Part shown: positions 9,976 to 18,242 of the stretch, piece by piece
Layout: each line of letters starts with the position of its first letter
Position numbering within the stretch: the stretch's first letter is position 1
NCBI GenBank assembly: GCA_035995165.1
Contig: DASYKU010000134.1
Span: 1-45,820 of the forward strand
Direction: 5' to 3'
Length of the DNA stretch: 45,820 nt
Source: Mycobacteriales bacterium
Lineage (GTDB): Bacteria; Actinomycetota; Actinomycetes; Mycobacteriales; CADCTP01
The notes under the pieces: model-generated
What the model was told of the DNA's origin: nothing
What the model saw: only the letters and a program-made list of their open reading frames with translations
Databases searched by the model: none
Made by a program: the position numbers and the translations under genes

Positions 9976-11592
9976 TCAGGCGAGCCAGGCGGCGGTGTCG
10001 GGCGGGAGGGTGCCCTCGGCGGCGAGGGGACCGCTGGCGAGCAGCAGCTCGCCCGGCGGCATCGGGACCGGCTCCGCCGAGGCGTTCAGCGCGCAGAGCA
10101 GCCCGGCCGGCCGGCGGAACGCCAGGCATCCGGCCGGCGCGCTGAACCACTCCAGCCCGTCCTCGGTGAATCCGGGGTGCTCGTGCCGGAGCTCCAGCGC
10201 CTGCCGGTAGAGCGACAGCGTCGAGCCCGGGTCCTCCAGCTGCACCTCGACGGTGAGGTCGGCCCACTCGTCCGGCATCGGCAGCCACGTCTTCGAGCCC
10301 GAGCTGAACCCGTACGGCGGCTTCTCGCCCGACCACGGCATCGGCACCCGCTCGCCGTCCCGGCCGCGCTCGGTGCGCCCGCTGCGTTCCCACACCGGGT
10401 CCTGCAGCACGTCGTCGGGCAGGTCCACGTTCGGCAGCGCCAGCTCGTCGCCGTAGTAGACGTACGCGACCCCGGGCAGCGCGAGCTGGACGAGCGCGGC
10501 CGCCCGGGCCCGGCGCCGGCCGGTCGCCTCGTCGGTGCCCCGCGCGTACCGGCTGGTGTGCCGGACGATGTCGTGGTTGGACAGCACCCAGGTCGTCGGT
10601 GCGCCGACCGAGCGCATGGTCGCCATCGAGTCCTCGATCGCGTCCCGGAACGCCGCCGCGTCCCAGTCCGCCTGCAGGAGCCGGAAGTTGAAGGCCAGGT
10701 TCAGCTCGTCGGCCCGGACGTAGCGGGCCAGCCGCTCGTCGCCGTGCACCCAGACCTCGCCGACCGTCATCCGCTCCGGGTACGAGTCGAGCACCCGGCG
10801 GATCAGCCGATGCACGTCGTGCACGCCCTCGACGTCGAAGCGCGGGTCGTCGCCGCCCTCCGGGTCCGGCACGGTGTTCTTGCGGTCCGGCAGGTCCATG
10901 TCCGGCAGGCCCTCGGCCTTCGCCATCCCGTGCGCCACGTCGATCCGGAAGCCGTCCGTGCCCCGGTCCATCCAGAACCGCAAGGTCCGCTCGAGGTCCG
11001 CGCTGACCTCCGGGTTCGTCCAGTCCAGGTCGGGCTGCTCGGGCGTGAACAGATGCAGGTACCACTGCCCGTCCGGGACCCGGGTCCAGGCCGGCCCGCC
11101 GAAGATCGAGTGCCAGTTGTTGGGCGGCTGCGCGCCGTCCGGTCCGTCGCCGGCGCGGAAGACGTACCGGGCCCGGGCCGGGCTGCCGGGCGGCCCGGCC
11201 AGCGCGGCGGCGAAGTCGGCGTGCCGGTCGGAGGTGTGGTTCGGGACCAGGTCGACGGTCACCTTGATGCCGAGCGCGTGCGCGTCGGCGACCAGCGCGT
11301 CGAAGTCGGCGAGGCTGCCGAAGAGCGGGTCGACGTCACGCGGGTCGGCCACGTCGTAGCCGTGGTCGACCATCGGCGAGGGATAGAACGGCGTCAGCCA
11401 GAGCGCGTCCACGCCGAGCAGGTGCAGGTAGCCGAGCTTGTCCCGGATGCCGGCCAGGTCACCGACGCCGTCGCCGTCGGAGTCGGCGAAGCTGCGGACG
11501 TACACCTGGTAGAAGACGGCGGTCTTCCACCACGGATCCTGCTGCCCTCCGGACGGGGTCGCGGACGCGCGGCTGTCGGGCGAGCGGTGCAC
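9976..11592 (-). CDS. GH13 alpha-glucosidase / oligo-1,6-glucosidase type
   Basis: A 538-aa cytosolic glycoside hydrolase of family 13 with all four conserved regions: DLVPNHTS (about residue 112), GFRIDVAHG with the nucleophile Asp (about 217), VGEVWVHG with the acid Glu (about 279) and VLSNHD (about 341). The start WWKTAVFYQVYVRSFADSDG is that of alpha-glucosidases acting on maltose-like oligosaccharides. The start is GTG at 11592, with GAGGAG upstream; a longer frame exists but reads through an intergenic stretch. It lies 71 bases downstream of glbO on the same strand, matching the aglA/glbO pairing of mycobacteria. Exact linkage specificity cannot be deduced. Confidence 0.92.
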   Translation of the reverse strand: MHRSPDSRASATPSGGQQDPWWKTAVFYQVYVRSFADSDGDGVGDLAGIRDKLGYLHLLGVDALWLTPFYPSPMVDHGYDVADPRDVDPLFGSLADFDALVADAHALGIKVTVDLVPNHTSDRHADFAAALAGPPGSPARARYVFRAGDGPDGAQPPNNWHSIFGGPAWTRVPDGQWYLHLFTPEQPDLDWTNPEVSADLERTLRFWMDRGTDGFRIDVAHGMAKAEGLPDMDLPDRKNTVPDPEGGDDPRFDVEGVHDVHRLIRRVLDSYPERMTVGEVWVHGDERLARYVRADELNLAFNFRLLQADWDAAAFRDAIEDSMATMRSVGAPTTWVLSNHDIVRHTSRYARGTDEATGRRRARAAALVQLALPGVAYVYYGDELALPNVDLPDDVLQDPVWERSGRTERGRDGERVPMPWSGEKPPYGFSSGSKTWLPMPDEWADLTVEVQLEDPGSTLSLYRQALELRHEHPGFTEDGLEWFSAPAGCLAFRRPAGLLCALNASAEPVPMPPGELLLASGPLAAEGTLPPDTAAWLA

Positions 11593-11663
11593 AGGTCTCC
11601 TCGGCGATGGTGTGGTCTGCCCCGGTCGGCCGGCGCCCTCCGACGGCGCCCAGCCGGCGGAGG

Positions 11664-12071
11664 CTACCCGGCGCGGGTGGTGTCCCACGTGTTCTGCATG
11701 CTGTGGGCCGCCGTCTCCAGGTAGCGCCACAGCGGCTCCTCCTGCTCCGGGGGAAGCTCCAGCGAGTCCACCGCGACCCGCATGTGCCGCAGCCAGGCGT
11801 CCCGCTCGGCCGTCCCGATCGCGAACGGCGCGTGCCGCATTCGCAGCCGGGGGTGCCCACGACGCTCCGAGTACGTCCGGGGGCCGCCCCAGTATTGCAC
11901 CAGGAACATCCGCAGCCGCTCCTCGGCCGGACCGAGGTCCTCATCCGGGTAGAGCGGGCGCAGCAGCGGGTCGTCGTGCACGCCGGCGTAGAACCGGGCG
12001 ACCAGCCGATGGAAGGTCTCCTCGCCGCCCACGAGGTCGTAGAGCGTGGGTCCGGTCTGCGGGTCGGTCAC
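11664..12071 (-). CDS. glbO: Group II truncated haemoglobin
   Basis: A 135-aa trHbO-type globin, near the usual 128-135 aa. Visible features are [19 protein letters not shown] with the B10 Tyr, YWGGP, and the proximal (F8) histidine in [10 protein letters not shown], then MRVAVDSL near the C-terminus. These proteins bind oxygen tightly and are linked to respiration and oxidative or nitrosative stress near the membrane. The start is GTG at 12071 ([13 protein letters not shown]); the frame stays open far upstream but that extension is compositionally intergenic. It is followed by the GH13 gene and preceded by a 388-base noncoding region with tandem repeats. Confidence 0.95.
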   Translation of the reverse strand: MTDPQTGPTLYDLVGGEETFHRLVARFYAGVHDDPLLRPLYPDEDLGPAEERLRMFLVQYWGGPRTYSERRGHPRLRMRHAPFAIGTAERDAWLRHMRVAVDSLELPPEQEEPLWRYLETAAHSMQNTWDTTRAG

Positions 12072-12208
12072 ACCCCCATTGTCCCGCACCTCCCACGTCA
12101 CCGCCCCGAGCCCCACCGCACCGGTCGAACGCACCCGCCGCATGCCGCCCCGAGCGCCGGCGAGGGCCGCCGAGGGCGTCAAGGGGGACGCCGGGCGCCG
12201 GCCGGCTC

Positions 12209-12352
12209 CGTCTCGGACGGTCGGCGGCCCGGGGTGACCGGCGGGCGAGAACGCGGGGACGTGGGGCCGGTGCGCCGCTTCGTCTCGGACGGCTGGCGGC
12301 CCGCGCTGACCGGCAGCCAGAACGCGGGGACTGGGGCCGGCGCTCCGTCGGA
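12209..12352. repeat. Imperfect 72-base tandem repeat in the intergenic region upstream of glbO
   Basis: The 388-base gap 12072-12459 has no convincing gene. It contains a duplicated unit beginning CGTCTCGGACGG at 12209 and again at 12281 (period 72), both running through a GACCGGC...GAACGCGGGGAC...GGGGCCGG core with scattered mismatches and an indel. Degenerate partial copies flank it (CGCCGGCCGGCTCCG before 12209, and CCGGCGCTCGG motifs near 12421-12446). The period is a multiple of three and the frames stay open, but start sites, ribosome sites and domain content are lacking. It is probably a decayed minisatellite. Confidence 0.6.
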
Positions 12353-12459
12353 CCGGCCGGGCGCCTCGGAGGGACCGGCAGGTCGGGCCGTGCGGCATGG
12401 ACCGTGGCCCCGGAGCCGGCCGGCGCTCGGTTTGGACCGGCAGGCGCTCGGTGTGGGGT

Positions 12460-13131
12460 TCAGCGGCGGAGATGGCCGGCGAGGAAGCCGGCCGTCTCGA
12501 TCCAGGCCGCCACCGTCGGCTTCTCCAGGTATGCCGGCCGGTCGGCGTTGGCGAATCCAGGCGGCACCCCGGACCAGGTCCGAGCGGTCACCTCGGTCCC
12601 GGACGTGCGCAGGTCCTGCAGGAACGCCCGGGTGTCCTGGTCCTGGTCGCCCGGGCCGCCGGTCAGGTGCAGGAGCGTCGGGCACGGCACCAGCGATCGT
12701 TCGGCCGAGGTCAGGATCGCGTAGAACGCGACTATCACGTCCAGCGCCCCGGTCGTCGCGGTCAGCAGCGCCAGCCGGCCGCCGAGCCCGAACCCGACCG
12801 CACCGACCCGCTGCGGCCGCACCTTCGGCCGGGCCAGCAGCTGGGTCGCGGCGGTCGCCAGCAGGCCACGGGCGCGCCAGGTGTCCAGGCCGGCCCCGAG
12901 GCGCTCCGCCTCCTCCGGCGTCCGTGCGGTCCGCCCGTCGAAGAGGTCGATGGCGAGGGCGACGAAACCGGCCTCGGCGAGCCAGTCGCAGCGCTCCCGG
13001 ACGTGTGGCAGCAGACCGAACTCGTCGTGCACGATGACGACGCCAGGACCGGCCAACCCGGGCTCGCTCAGGTAGCCGCGCCCACTGCGGCCGGCCGCCC
13101 CCAGCGTCACCTCCGTGCCCACCGACGTCAC
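12460..13131 (-). CDS. Dienelactone-hydrolase-family protein with degenerate catalytic triad
   Basis: A 223-aa alpha/beta-hydrolase of the dienelactone hydrolase family: [20 protein letters not shown] near the start, [12 protein letters not shown], and the elbow strand [14 protein letters not shown]. Family enzymes carry Cys (sometimes Ser) at the elbow, as in GxCxGG, and His in an HGF-type motif. Here the elbow reads GFGLGG (nucleophile replaced by Gly) and the histidine loop reads GVPPGFAN (His replaced by Pro), so classical hydrolysis is unlikely. The frame is intact, which argues against simple decay. The start is GTG at 13131 with GGAAGG immediately upstream; a GTG three codons downstream is possible. 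A perfect LexA-type palindrome lies 20 bases upstream. Confidence 0.82.
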   Translation of the reverse strand: MTSVGTEVTLGAAGRSGRGYLSEPGLAGPGVVIVHDEFGLLPHVRERCDWLAEAGFVALAIDLFDGRTARTPEEAERLGAGLDTWRARGLLATAATQLLARPKVRPQRVGAVGFGLGGRLALLTATTGALDVIVAFYAILTSAERSLVPCPTLLHLTGGPGDQDQDTRAFLQDLRTSGTEVTARTWSGVPPGFANADRPAYLEKPTVAAWIETAGFLAGHLRR

Positions 13132-13150
13132 CCTTCCGCGTCACTTCCAT

Positions 13151-13166
13151 TCGAACGTGTGTTCGA
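13151..13166. promoter_or_regulatory. SOS box (LexA operator), perfect actinobacterial consensus
   Basis: TCGAACGTGTGTTCGA fits the actinobacterial LexA consensus TCGAAC-N4-GTTCGA with no mismatch. It lies 20 bases before the GTG of the dienelactone-hydrolase-like gene (minus strand). Immediately next to it on the plus strand is TAGGGT (13167-13172), a good -10 hexamer, so a plus-strand promoter could also be under its control, although no convincing plus-strand gene follows. The sequence match is direct; DNA-damage regulation is inferred from the consensus. Confidence 0.7.
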
Positions 13167-13234
13167 TAGGGTGACCGTACAAGCGGGTCGCCAGGACCGG
13201 CAAGCGGCAGGAAACGGGGTGTTCGGCGATGGTC

Positions 13235-13726
13235 CTACGCGGTGTTGCGTGGCTCTGGCGCGCCCTCGTGACGGCGGCTCGCAGCCGCCGCCGCCGTCCG
13301 CACCATGAAGCGGTACAACAGTGTGTCGGCCGGCCGCAGCGCCCACCAGTAGAGCTCGCCGGGCACGCCGGCGGGCTGGAAGAGCACGCGCTGCCGATAG
13401 CGAGCGCGGCCGCCGTCGGCCGGCTCGGCCCGCAGCTCCAGCCGGACCGTCCCGGGCGTCCGCATCTCGGCCCGCAGCCGCAGCAGCGCGCCCGGGCGCA
13501 GTTCCTCGACCCGCCAGAAGTCCAGCGCGTCCCCGGCCGCGAGCGACGACGGCCGGCCGCGGCGCAGGCCGATGCCGCCCATGAGCCGGTCGAGCAGCCC
13601 GCGGAGCTCCCAGACCAGCGGCGGGGCGTACCAGCGGTTCGCGCCGCCGAAGTCGGCGATCACTTGCCAGAGATCGGCAGGCGTCGCGTCGACCACCCGC
13701 ACCCGCTCGTCCACCCGCTGCGTCAC
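13235..13726 (-). CDS. DUF2867-like protein
   Basis: A 163-aa protein matching in pattern the DUF2867 family: an N-terminal RVDERVRVVDATPADLWQVI segment, then FGGANRWYAPPLVWELRG, DRLMGGIGLRRGR, LDFWRVEELRPG, RLRAEMRTPG and a C-terminal PGELYWWALRP with FMVRTA. In other bacteria this domain often follows an NAD(P)-binding epimerase domain; here it stands alone and its biochemical role is unknown. The start is GTG at 13726 with GGAG seven bases upstream. It is separated by 103 bases from the hydrolase-like gene downstream, a gap that contains the SOS box, so it may or may not be read into that gene. Confidence 0.82.
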   Translation of the reverse strand: MTQRVDERVRVVDATPADLWQVIADFGGANRWYAPPLVWELRGLLDRLMGGIGLRRGRPSSLAAGDALDFWRVEELRPGALLRLRAEMRTPGTVRLELRAEPADGGRARYRQRVLFQPAGVPGELYWWALRPADTLLYRFMVRTAAAAASRRHEGAPEPRNTA

Positions 13727-13773
13727 GACCGGACTCCTGCCCGGGCCGGCGCCGCTGACACGCGCCGCGGGGA

Positions 13774-14808
13774 TCAGCGGGGTTCGCGGGGGATGGGGTC
13801 GGAGCTGGTGGGACCGGTCGGCGGCTGCCCGCCGCCGCCGTCGACCGGCGCGGCCGCGTTCGCGTCGCCGACCGGCTCGGTGTGCACGTCGAGCCCGTTG
13901 CCCGGCGCCCGCCGGATCCCGTCCTGGTCGAGCCGGTCGGCGATCCGCTGCCGCAGTGCCCGGGCCACCCGCCACTGGTCCGACGGCCGCACCTTCACGG
14001 TCAGTCGCAGCGTGACGCCCTTCTCGACGTCGATCTCCTCGACGCCGAGCAGCTTCGGCTCCTCCAGGACGGCGTCGGCGAAGTCCTCCTCGGTGACCAG
14101 CTCGTCCGCCGCCATCTGCATGGTCGCCCCGGCCGCGTCCACGTCCGAGCCGTACGGGACAGGCAGGTCGAGCGTGACCAGCGCGAAACCCTTGCTCTTG
14201 TTGCCGACCCGCAGGATCTCGCCGTTGCGGGCGTACCAGAGCGTGCCGCTGGCGTCCCGGACCCGGGTCACCCGCAGCCCGACCGCCTCGACCGTGCCGC
14301 TGGCCGCTCCGAGGTCGACCACGTCCCCGACGCCGTACTGGTCCTCGAGGACCATGAAGATGCCGGACAGGAAGTCCTTGACCACGTTCTGCGCGCCGAA
14401 TGCGACGGCGACGCCGATGATCCCGGCGCCCGCGATGAACGGGCCGAGCTGGAAGCCGATCTCGCCCAGCACGAGCATGAGCGCGAGCACGCCGATCACC
14501 AGCGAGGTGATGCTGCGCAGCAGCGACCCGACGGTCTCGGCCCGCTGCCGGCGCCGCTCGTCGACCACGGCCGATTCGGCGGAGCCGTTGTTGAGCCGGT
14601 CCTTCAGCGGCCGCAGCACGACCGGCACGTCGCTGTGTGCGGTCGAGCGCACCATCCGGTTGATCGCCCGGAACAGCAGCCAGCGGATCCCCAGCGCCAG
14701 CAGGATGATCACGATGATGTGGAGAGGCCGGACGATGATCGCGTCGCGGTTGTCCGCGACGAACTGGCCGAAGCTGCGGCCGGTGTCCACGGCGTCCTCA
14801 GCGTTCAC
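13774..14808 (-). CDS. MscS-type mechanosensitive ion channel
   Basis: A 344-aa membrane protein. Hydrophobic helices lie at about residues 19-40 and 100-125, with the pore helix TM3 at about 130-160 (AGAGIIGVAVAFGAQNVVKD), followed by the MscS beta domain with the signature GVGDVVDLGAASGTVEAVGLRVTRV (about 178-205) and a C-terminal alpha/beta domain ending in a Pro/Gly-rich tail. Such channels open under membrane tension to release solutes on osmotic downshock. The GTG start overlaps the stop of the prolyl oligopeptidase gene (GTGA), so translation is coupled; no good ribosome site is seen, consistent with reinitiation. Confidence 0.92.
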   Translation of the reverse strand: MNAEDAVDTGRSFGQFVADNRDAIIVRPLHIIVIILLALGIRWLLFRAINRMVRSTAHSDVPVVLRPLKDRLNNGSAESAVVDERRRQRAETVGSLLRSITSLVIGVLALMLVLGEIGFQLGPFIAGAGIIGVAVAFGAQNVVKDFLSGIFMVLEDQYGVGDVVDLGAASGTVEAVGLRVTRVRDASGTLWYARNGEILRVGNKSKGFALVTLDLPVPYGSDVDAAGATMQMAADELVTEEDFADAVLEEPKLLGVEEIDVEKGVTLRLTVKVRPSDQWRVARALRQRIADRLDQDGIRRAPGNGLDVHTEPVGDANAAAPVDGGGGQPPTGPTSSDPIPREPR

Positions 14809-16901
14809 AGCGGCAGCCCCAGCCGGTCGGCCAGGAACGCGAGCTGGTCCACCGACAGCTGCACGGTCCGGCTCACCGAGCGGGCGCCGTGACCGACGTC
14901 CTTCTCCCGGCGCAGCAGGATCGGCCGGGTGCCGGTCGTCGCGTGCTGCAACGCCGCACACATCTTGCGGGCGTGCAGCGGGTCGACCCGGGTGTCGCTG
15001 TCGAAGGTCGTGAACAGCACGGCCGGGTAGTTCACCCCGTCGCGCACCCGGTGGTACGGGGAGTACGCGGCCAGCCAGCCGAGCTCGACCGGGTCCGCCG
15101 CCGTGCCGTACTCGTCGTTCCAGGTGCGGCCGAGGCCGAACAGCTCGTAGCGGACCATGTCCAGCAGCGGGGCGCTGCAGACGACCGCCGCGTAGAGCTC
15201 CGGGCGCTGGGTCAGCGCGGCGCCGACGAGCAGGCCGCCGTTGGAGCCGCCGTAGATGCCGAGCTGGCCCGGCGTGGTCCAGCCGTCGGCGACCAGCCGC
15301 CCGGCCGCCGCCGCGAAGTCGTCGAAGACGTTCTGCTTGTGCTCGCGCATGCCGGCCCGGTGCCACTGCTCGCCGTTCTCCGAGCCGCCGCGCAGGTTGG
15401 CCACCGCCCAGACGCCGCCGGCCTCGACCCAGGCCAGCATCGAGGCGGTGTAGCTCGGGGTCAGCGCCTGGTTGAAGCCGCCGTAGCCGTAGAGGATCGT
15501 CGGACGCACCCGATCCGGCGCCAGCGTGGTGGCGACCACGAACATGTGCACCCGGGTCCCGTCGCCGGACTCGTAGTGCACCCGGCTCACCCGGACGCCG
15601 GCCGGCGTCCCGGCCCCGGGCGCCGTCGCCCAGGTGTCCAGCTCGGCCGGGTCGTCGGCGGTCCAGTGCCGCACCAGCGGCGGCGTGACGTGGTCGGTGT
15701 AGCCGATCCAGGCCTCGCGCCCGCCCTCCGGTCGCCCGGTCAGGCCCACCACGCTGCCGGTGCCCAGGCCGTCGACCGTGCCGAGGCGGGCCGCGCCATC
15801 CGGATCCCACCAGGACAGCGCGTCCACCGCGTCCTTCGTGTGCGCGGCCAACACGGTGACCACGTCGCCGGCACCATCCGCGGACGACAGCAGCACGGTC
15901 CCGGCCAGCACCTCGTCGCCGGCCTCGGGCACCACGTCGACCCACCGCTCGTACGCGGGATCGGCCGGGTCGACCCGGGCCAGCCGGCCGCGCGGCGCGT
16001 CCCGGTCGGTGTTGAGGTAGAGCAGGCCGTCCGGGCCGATCCGGGGGAAGACCCGGGCGTCGACGCCGAGCTGGATCGGGTTCAGCACGGCGTCGCCGGT
16101 CAGGTCCGCGATCCAGACGTCGTCCCGCGGCGCCGTCCCGGCGGACGCGGTGACCAGCAGCCAGCGGCCGTCCCGGGACACCGACACGTCGTAGTAGTTC
16201 GTCGGGTCCAGCCCGGCGCCGTGCACCTCGAGGTCGGTGGCCGGGGTCGCGCCGAGCCGGTGCCGCCAGACCCGACGGTGGAACTGTTCCTCACCGGCCG
16301 GCACGGCCTCGGGCGCCAGCCGCCGGACGTAGTAGAGCTCGTTGCCGCCGGGCAGCCAGGCCACGGGGGAGTAGCGGCAGCGGTCGACCGGGCCGTCCAG
16401 CTGCGCGCCGCTGGCGACGTCGAGCACGTACAGCCGCGACTCCTCGTCGCCGCCGGTGGACAGCTGGTAGGCGAGCCGGTCGCCGTCGATGCTGGGGACG
16501 TACGCGTCGAGCGTGGTCGTGCCGGCCGGGTCCAGCGCGGTCGGGTCGACCAGCACCCGCTCGCTGCCGTCCGCGTCCCGCACCAGCAGCGCGGCGTGCT
16601 CCTGGCCCGGCTCCCGGCGGGTGAAGAACGCCCGCTCGCCCCGCCAGGTCGGCGCGCCCACGCTGCCGGCCCGCAGCAGGGTGGTGAGCCGGCCGGTCAG
16701 CCGGTCCCGGCCCGGCAGCGCGTCCAGCAGCGGGCGGGCCAGCTCGTCCTCGGCCTCGGCCCAGGCCACCGTCCGGGGATCGGCCGGGTCCTCCAGCCAC
16801 CGGTACGGATCGGCGACCTCGTGCCCGTTGAGCTGCTCGACCAGGTCGAGACGCTCGGCCGGCGGGTAGTCGGGTCGGTGGTCGGATCGCAGAGCGGGCA
16901 C
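14805..16901 (-). CDS. Prolyl oligopeptidase family serine peptidase (S9A)
   Basis: A 698-aa peptidase, the usual length. The N-terminal segment ([17 protein letters not shown]) and seven-bladed propeller region (about residues 70-420) are followed by the alpha/beta-hydrolase domain, with the nucleophile Ser553 in [15 protein letters not shown], the Asp in the [11 protein letters not shown] region (about 635) and the His in [10 protein letters not shown] (about 671). It should cleave short proline-containing peptides after Pro. No signal peptide is seen, so it acts in the cytosol. The start is GTG at 16901 with no strong ribosome site. It heads a two-gene unit with the mscS gene. Confidence 0.94.
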   Translation of the reverse strand: MPALRSDHRPDYPPAERLDLVEQLNGHEVADPYRWLEDPADPRTVAWAEAEDELARPLLDALPGRDRLTGRLTTLLRAGSVGAPTWRGERAFFTRREPGQEHAALLVRDADGSERVLVDPTALDPAGTTTLDAYVPSIDGDRLAYQLSTGGDEESRLYVLDVASGAQLDGPVDRCRYSPVAWLPGGNELYYVRRLAPEAVPAGEEQFHRRVWRHRLGATPATDLEVHGAGLDPTNYYDVSVSRDGRWLLVTASAGTAPRDDVWIADLTGDAVLNPIQLGVDARVFPRIGPDGLLYLNTDRDAPRGRLARVDPADPAYERWVDVVPEAGDEVLAGTVLLSSADGAGDVVTVLAAHTKDAVDALSWWDPDGAARLGTVDGLGTGSVVGLTGRPEGGREAWIGYTDHVTPPLVRHWTADDPAELDTWATAPGAGTPAGVRVSRVHYESGDGTRVHMFVVATTLAPDRVRPTILYGYGGFNQALTPSYTASMLAWVEAGGVWAVANLRGGSENGEQWHRAGMREHKQNVFDDFAAAAGRLVADGWTTPGQLGIYGGSNGGLLVGAALTQRPELYAAVVCSAPLLDMVRYELFGLGRTWNDEYGTAADPVELGWLAAYSPYHRVRDGVNYPAVLFTTFDSDTRVDPLHARKMCAALQHATTGTRPILLRREKDVGHGARSVSRTVQLSVDQLAFLADRLGLPL

Positions 16902-16992
16902 GGCGACGAGGTTAGAGCGGCGGCGGCGGTCCGACGGTGACCGGGGTGCTGCAGTTCACGTCGCCCGCAACGAGGCGACTTAATCGATCCAG

Positions 16993-16998
16993 TAGACT
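16993..16998 (+). promoter_or_regulatory. Candidate -10 element of the 66-aa gene
   Basis: TAGACT fits the actinobacterial TANNNT -10 pattern and lies 44 bases before the ATG at 17042, within a locally less GC-rich stretch (TTAATCGATCC). No clear -35 hexamer is visible. An A/G-rich stretch (GAGAAAGAAAGAAG) just before the start supplies a weak ribosome site. Confidence 0.4.
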
Positions 16999-17041
16999 GG
17001 GAGGCGTCCACAGACCTACCGAGAAAGAAAGAAGAACGCCG

Positions 17042-17242
17042 ATGCTCTCGACCATGACGGCCCCGGCCGCCGAGTTCGCCGCGCGGCACCGCGTCCGGCG
17101 GGCACAGCGGGCCGAGCGCGACCGCCTGCGTACCGAGCTGGCCTCCTACCGCACCCCGGCCGAGCGGGCCGACCTCGAGGCGATGTTCGCGCGGCACAGT
17201 GCCGCCGAGATCGCCGAGCTGGAGGACCTGCTCCGCCGCTAG
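17042..17242 (+). CDS. Small charged helical protein, 66 aa, function unknown
   Basis: A 66-aa protein rich in Arg, Glu and Ala with two predicted helices: residues ~15-33 (RVRRAQRAERDRLRTELASY) and ~36-66, where TPAERADLEAMFARHSAAEI is followed by AELEDLLRR. There is no membrane segment or cysteine. I recall similar short actinobacterial proteins carrying an RTPAERADLEAM-like motif but know no function. It has its own promoter-like element and is followed by a very strong terminator, so it appears to be a monocistronic, discretely expressed gene. An alternative start is ATG at 17054 (62 aa). Confidence 0.72.
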   Translation: MLSTMTAPAAEFAARHRVRRAQRAERDRLRTELASYRTPAERADLEAMFARHSAAEIAELEDLLRR

Positions 17243-17343
17243 TGCGTCCGACGCCGGGCCGGCCTCGCAACGACGAGCGGCCGCCCGGCCCCACATTCGT
17301 TCCACGTCCCGCACGCCGCGCGTACGGGCAGCACACCGATCCG

Positions 17344-17388
17344 CTGTCGCCGGGCGGGGCCCTGGGGGAGGGCCCCGCCCGGCGACAG
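17344..17388 (+). terminator. Strong 19-bp perfect stem-loop terminator
   Basis: The arms 17344-17362 and 17370-17388 are perfect 19-base complements around a seven-base loop, followed by TCTTGT. The stem is almost all G-C. It lies about 100 bases after the 66-aa gene and 80 bases before the HNH gene, both plus strand, and would insulate them. This is the most stable hairpin I noticed in the window. Confidence 0.8.
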
Positions 17389-17467
17389 TCTTGTGAACCA
17401 GGGCGCTAAACGCGTGCACAGCCGCCCCGCTTCAGGTTCACTGGTCTCAGCTCAGGGAGGTGGGCCG

Positions 17468-17986
17468 GTGGCGCCAGCGACTGTGACGTTGCTGCTCAAC
17501 GCGACGTATGAGCCCCTGTGTGTCGTGTCGTCGCGGCGCGCCGTCGTGCTGGTGCTCAGCCAGAAGGCCGTCGCGGTCGAAGACGGCGACGGTTCCTTCC
17601 ACAGCGCGACCACCGCGATCCGGGTGCCGAGCGTGCTGCGGCTGACCCGGTACGTGCGGGTGCCGTACCGGGCCCAGGTGCCGCTGACCCGCCGGGCCGT
17701 GTTCGCCCGCGACGGCGGCCGCTGCGTCTACTGCGGGGCCGCCGCCACCTCCCTCGACCACGTCATACCGCGCAGCCGCGGCGGCGCTCACACCTGGGAG
17801 AACGTGGTCGCGTCCTGCGCCCGGTGCAACCACACGAAAGCCGACCGGGCCCTGGTCGAGCTGGGCTGGCGGATCGGGACACCACCGAGAGCCCCGTCCG
17901 GGACAGCCTGGCGGGTGCTCGGGTTCCGTACCCCCGACCCACGCTGGCAGGCATACCTGGACGACGGCGAAGCCGCAACCGCGTGA
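17468..17986 (+). CDS. HNH endonuclease-domain protein
   Basis: A 172-aa protein. The N-terminal half (VTLLLNATYEPLCVVSSRRA, then VLSQKAVAVEDGDG) is the characteristic leader of this actinobacterial family. The HNH domain (about residues 78-135) contains RCVYCG, SLDHVIPRSRGG and CARCNHTKADR, giving two CxxC zinc ligand pairs and the catalytic DH. It probably binds or cuts nucleic acid; the biological role is not established. The start is GTG at 17468, with AGGGAGG seven bases upstream. It occupies the place of the Rv2469c-like gene in the mycobacterial order near glbO and pepN. It is bracketed by terminators, so probably monocistronic. Confidence 0.92.
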   Translation: MAPATVTLLLNATYEPLCVVSSRRAVVLVLSQKAVAVEDGDGSFHSATTAIRVPSVLRLTRYVRVPYRAQVPLTRRAVFARDGGRCVYCGAAATSLDHVIPRSRGGAHTWENVVASCARCNHTKADRALVELGWRIGTPPRAPSGTAWRVLGFRTPDPRWQAYLDDGEAATA

Positions 17987-17993
17987 CCTGCTC

Positions 17994-18014
17994 GCCCCGT
18001 CGTGACGACGGGGC
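17994..18014 (+). terminator. Hairpin terminator after the HNH gene
   Basis: GCCCCGTCG (17994-18002) pairs perfectly with CGACGGGGC (18006-18014) around a TGA loop, eight bases after the HNH stop codon, followed by a T-containing tail (GTCGTTGTCT). Confidence 0.75.
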
Positions 18015-18080
18015 GTCGTTGTCTGAAGCCTTACGGTGATGCGGCTCGCCTTCACAATCTTTCCTTGATACAAACTTCCG

Positions 18081-18194
18081 CGGATCGCGCTCGGGCGTGA
18101 TCCGTCAGGACCGGGCACCGGTGGTGAGGCGGGCGCCCGACCCGATGCCGTGGTGGTGAGGCCTGGCATCGGGAGGGCCGCAGTAGGGCGGCCC
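18081..18194 (+). other. Structured 5' leader of the electron-transfer gene cluster
   Basis: Between the HNH terminator and the first gene of the redox cluster (start 18243) lie three successive inverted repeats: CGGATC/GATCCG (18081-18104), CCCGATGCC/GGCATCGGG (18141-18173, 15-base loop) and GGGCCGC/GCGGCCC (18175-18194). Just upstream is an unusually AT-rich stretch (18050-18078, CTTTCCTTGATACAAAC) suitable for a promoter. The layout suggests a structured leader that could regulate the cluster, but I recognise no riboswitch class. Confidence 0.4.
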
Positions 18195-18242
18195 GCACGG
18201 ACGGGGGAACGGCACGGTCCAGGCATGTCTGAGAGGAACTCG

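Noticed and set aside
13219-13308. Possible 29-codon peptide downstream of the TAGGGT promoter beside the SOS box
   Set aside because: The ribosome site is poorly spaced and the peptide (Pro-rich end) has no recognisable feature. Kept only as a possibility under the SOS finding.
13229-15013. Long plus-strand frame opposite the DUF2867 and MscS genes, downstream of the SOS box
   Set aside because: Its composition is that of an antisense shadow and both opposing genes have clear family motifs. A promoter may read into it, but I see no protein evidence.
18195-18242. c-di-AMP (ydaO-type) riboswitch, suggested by a GGACGGGGGAACGG-like stretch
   Set aside because: Only one short element is reminiscent of that class; the GGGGUGAA-type element and overall two-fold layout are missing.
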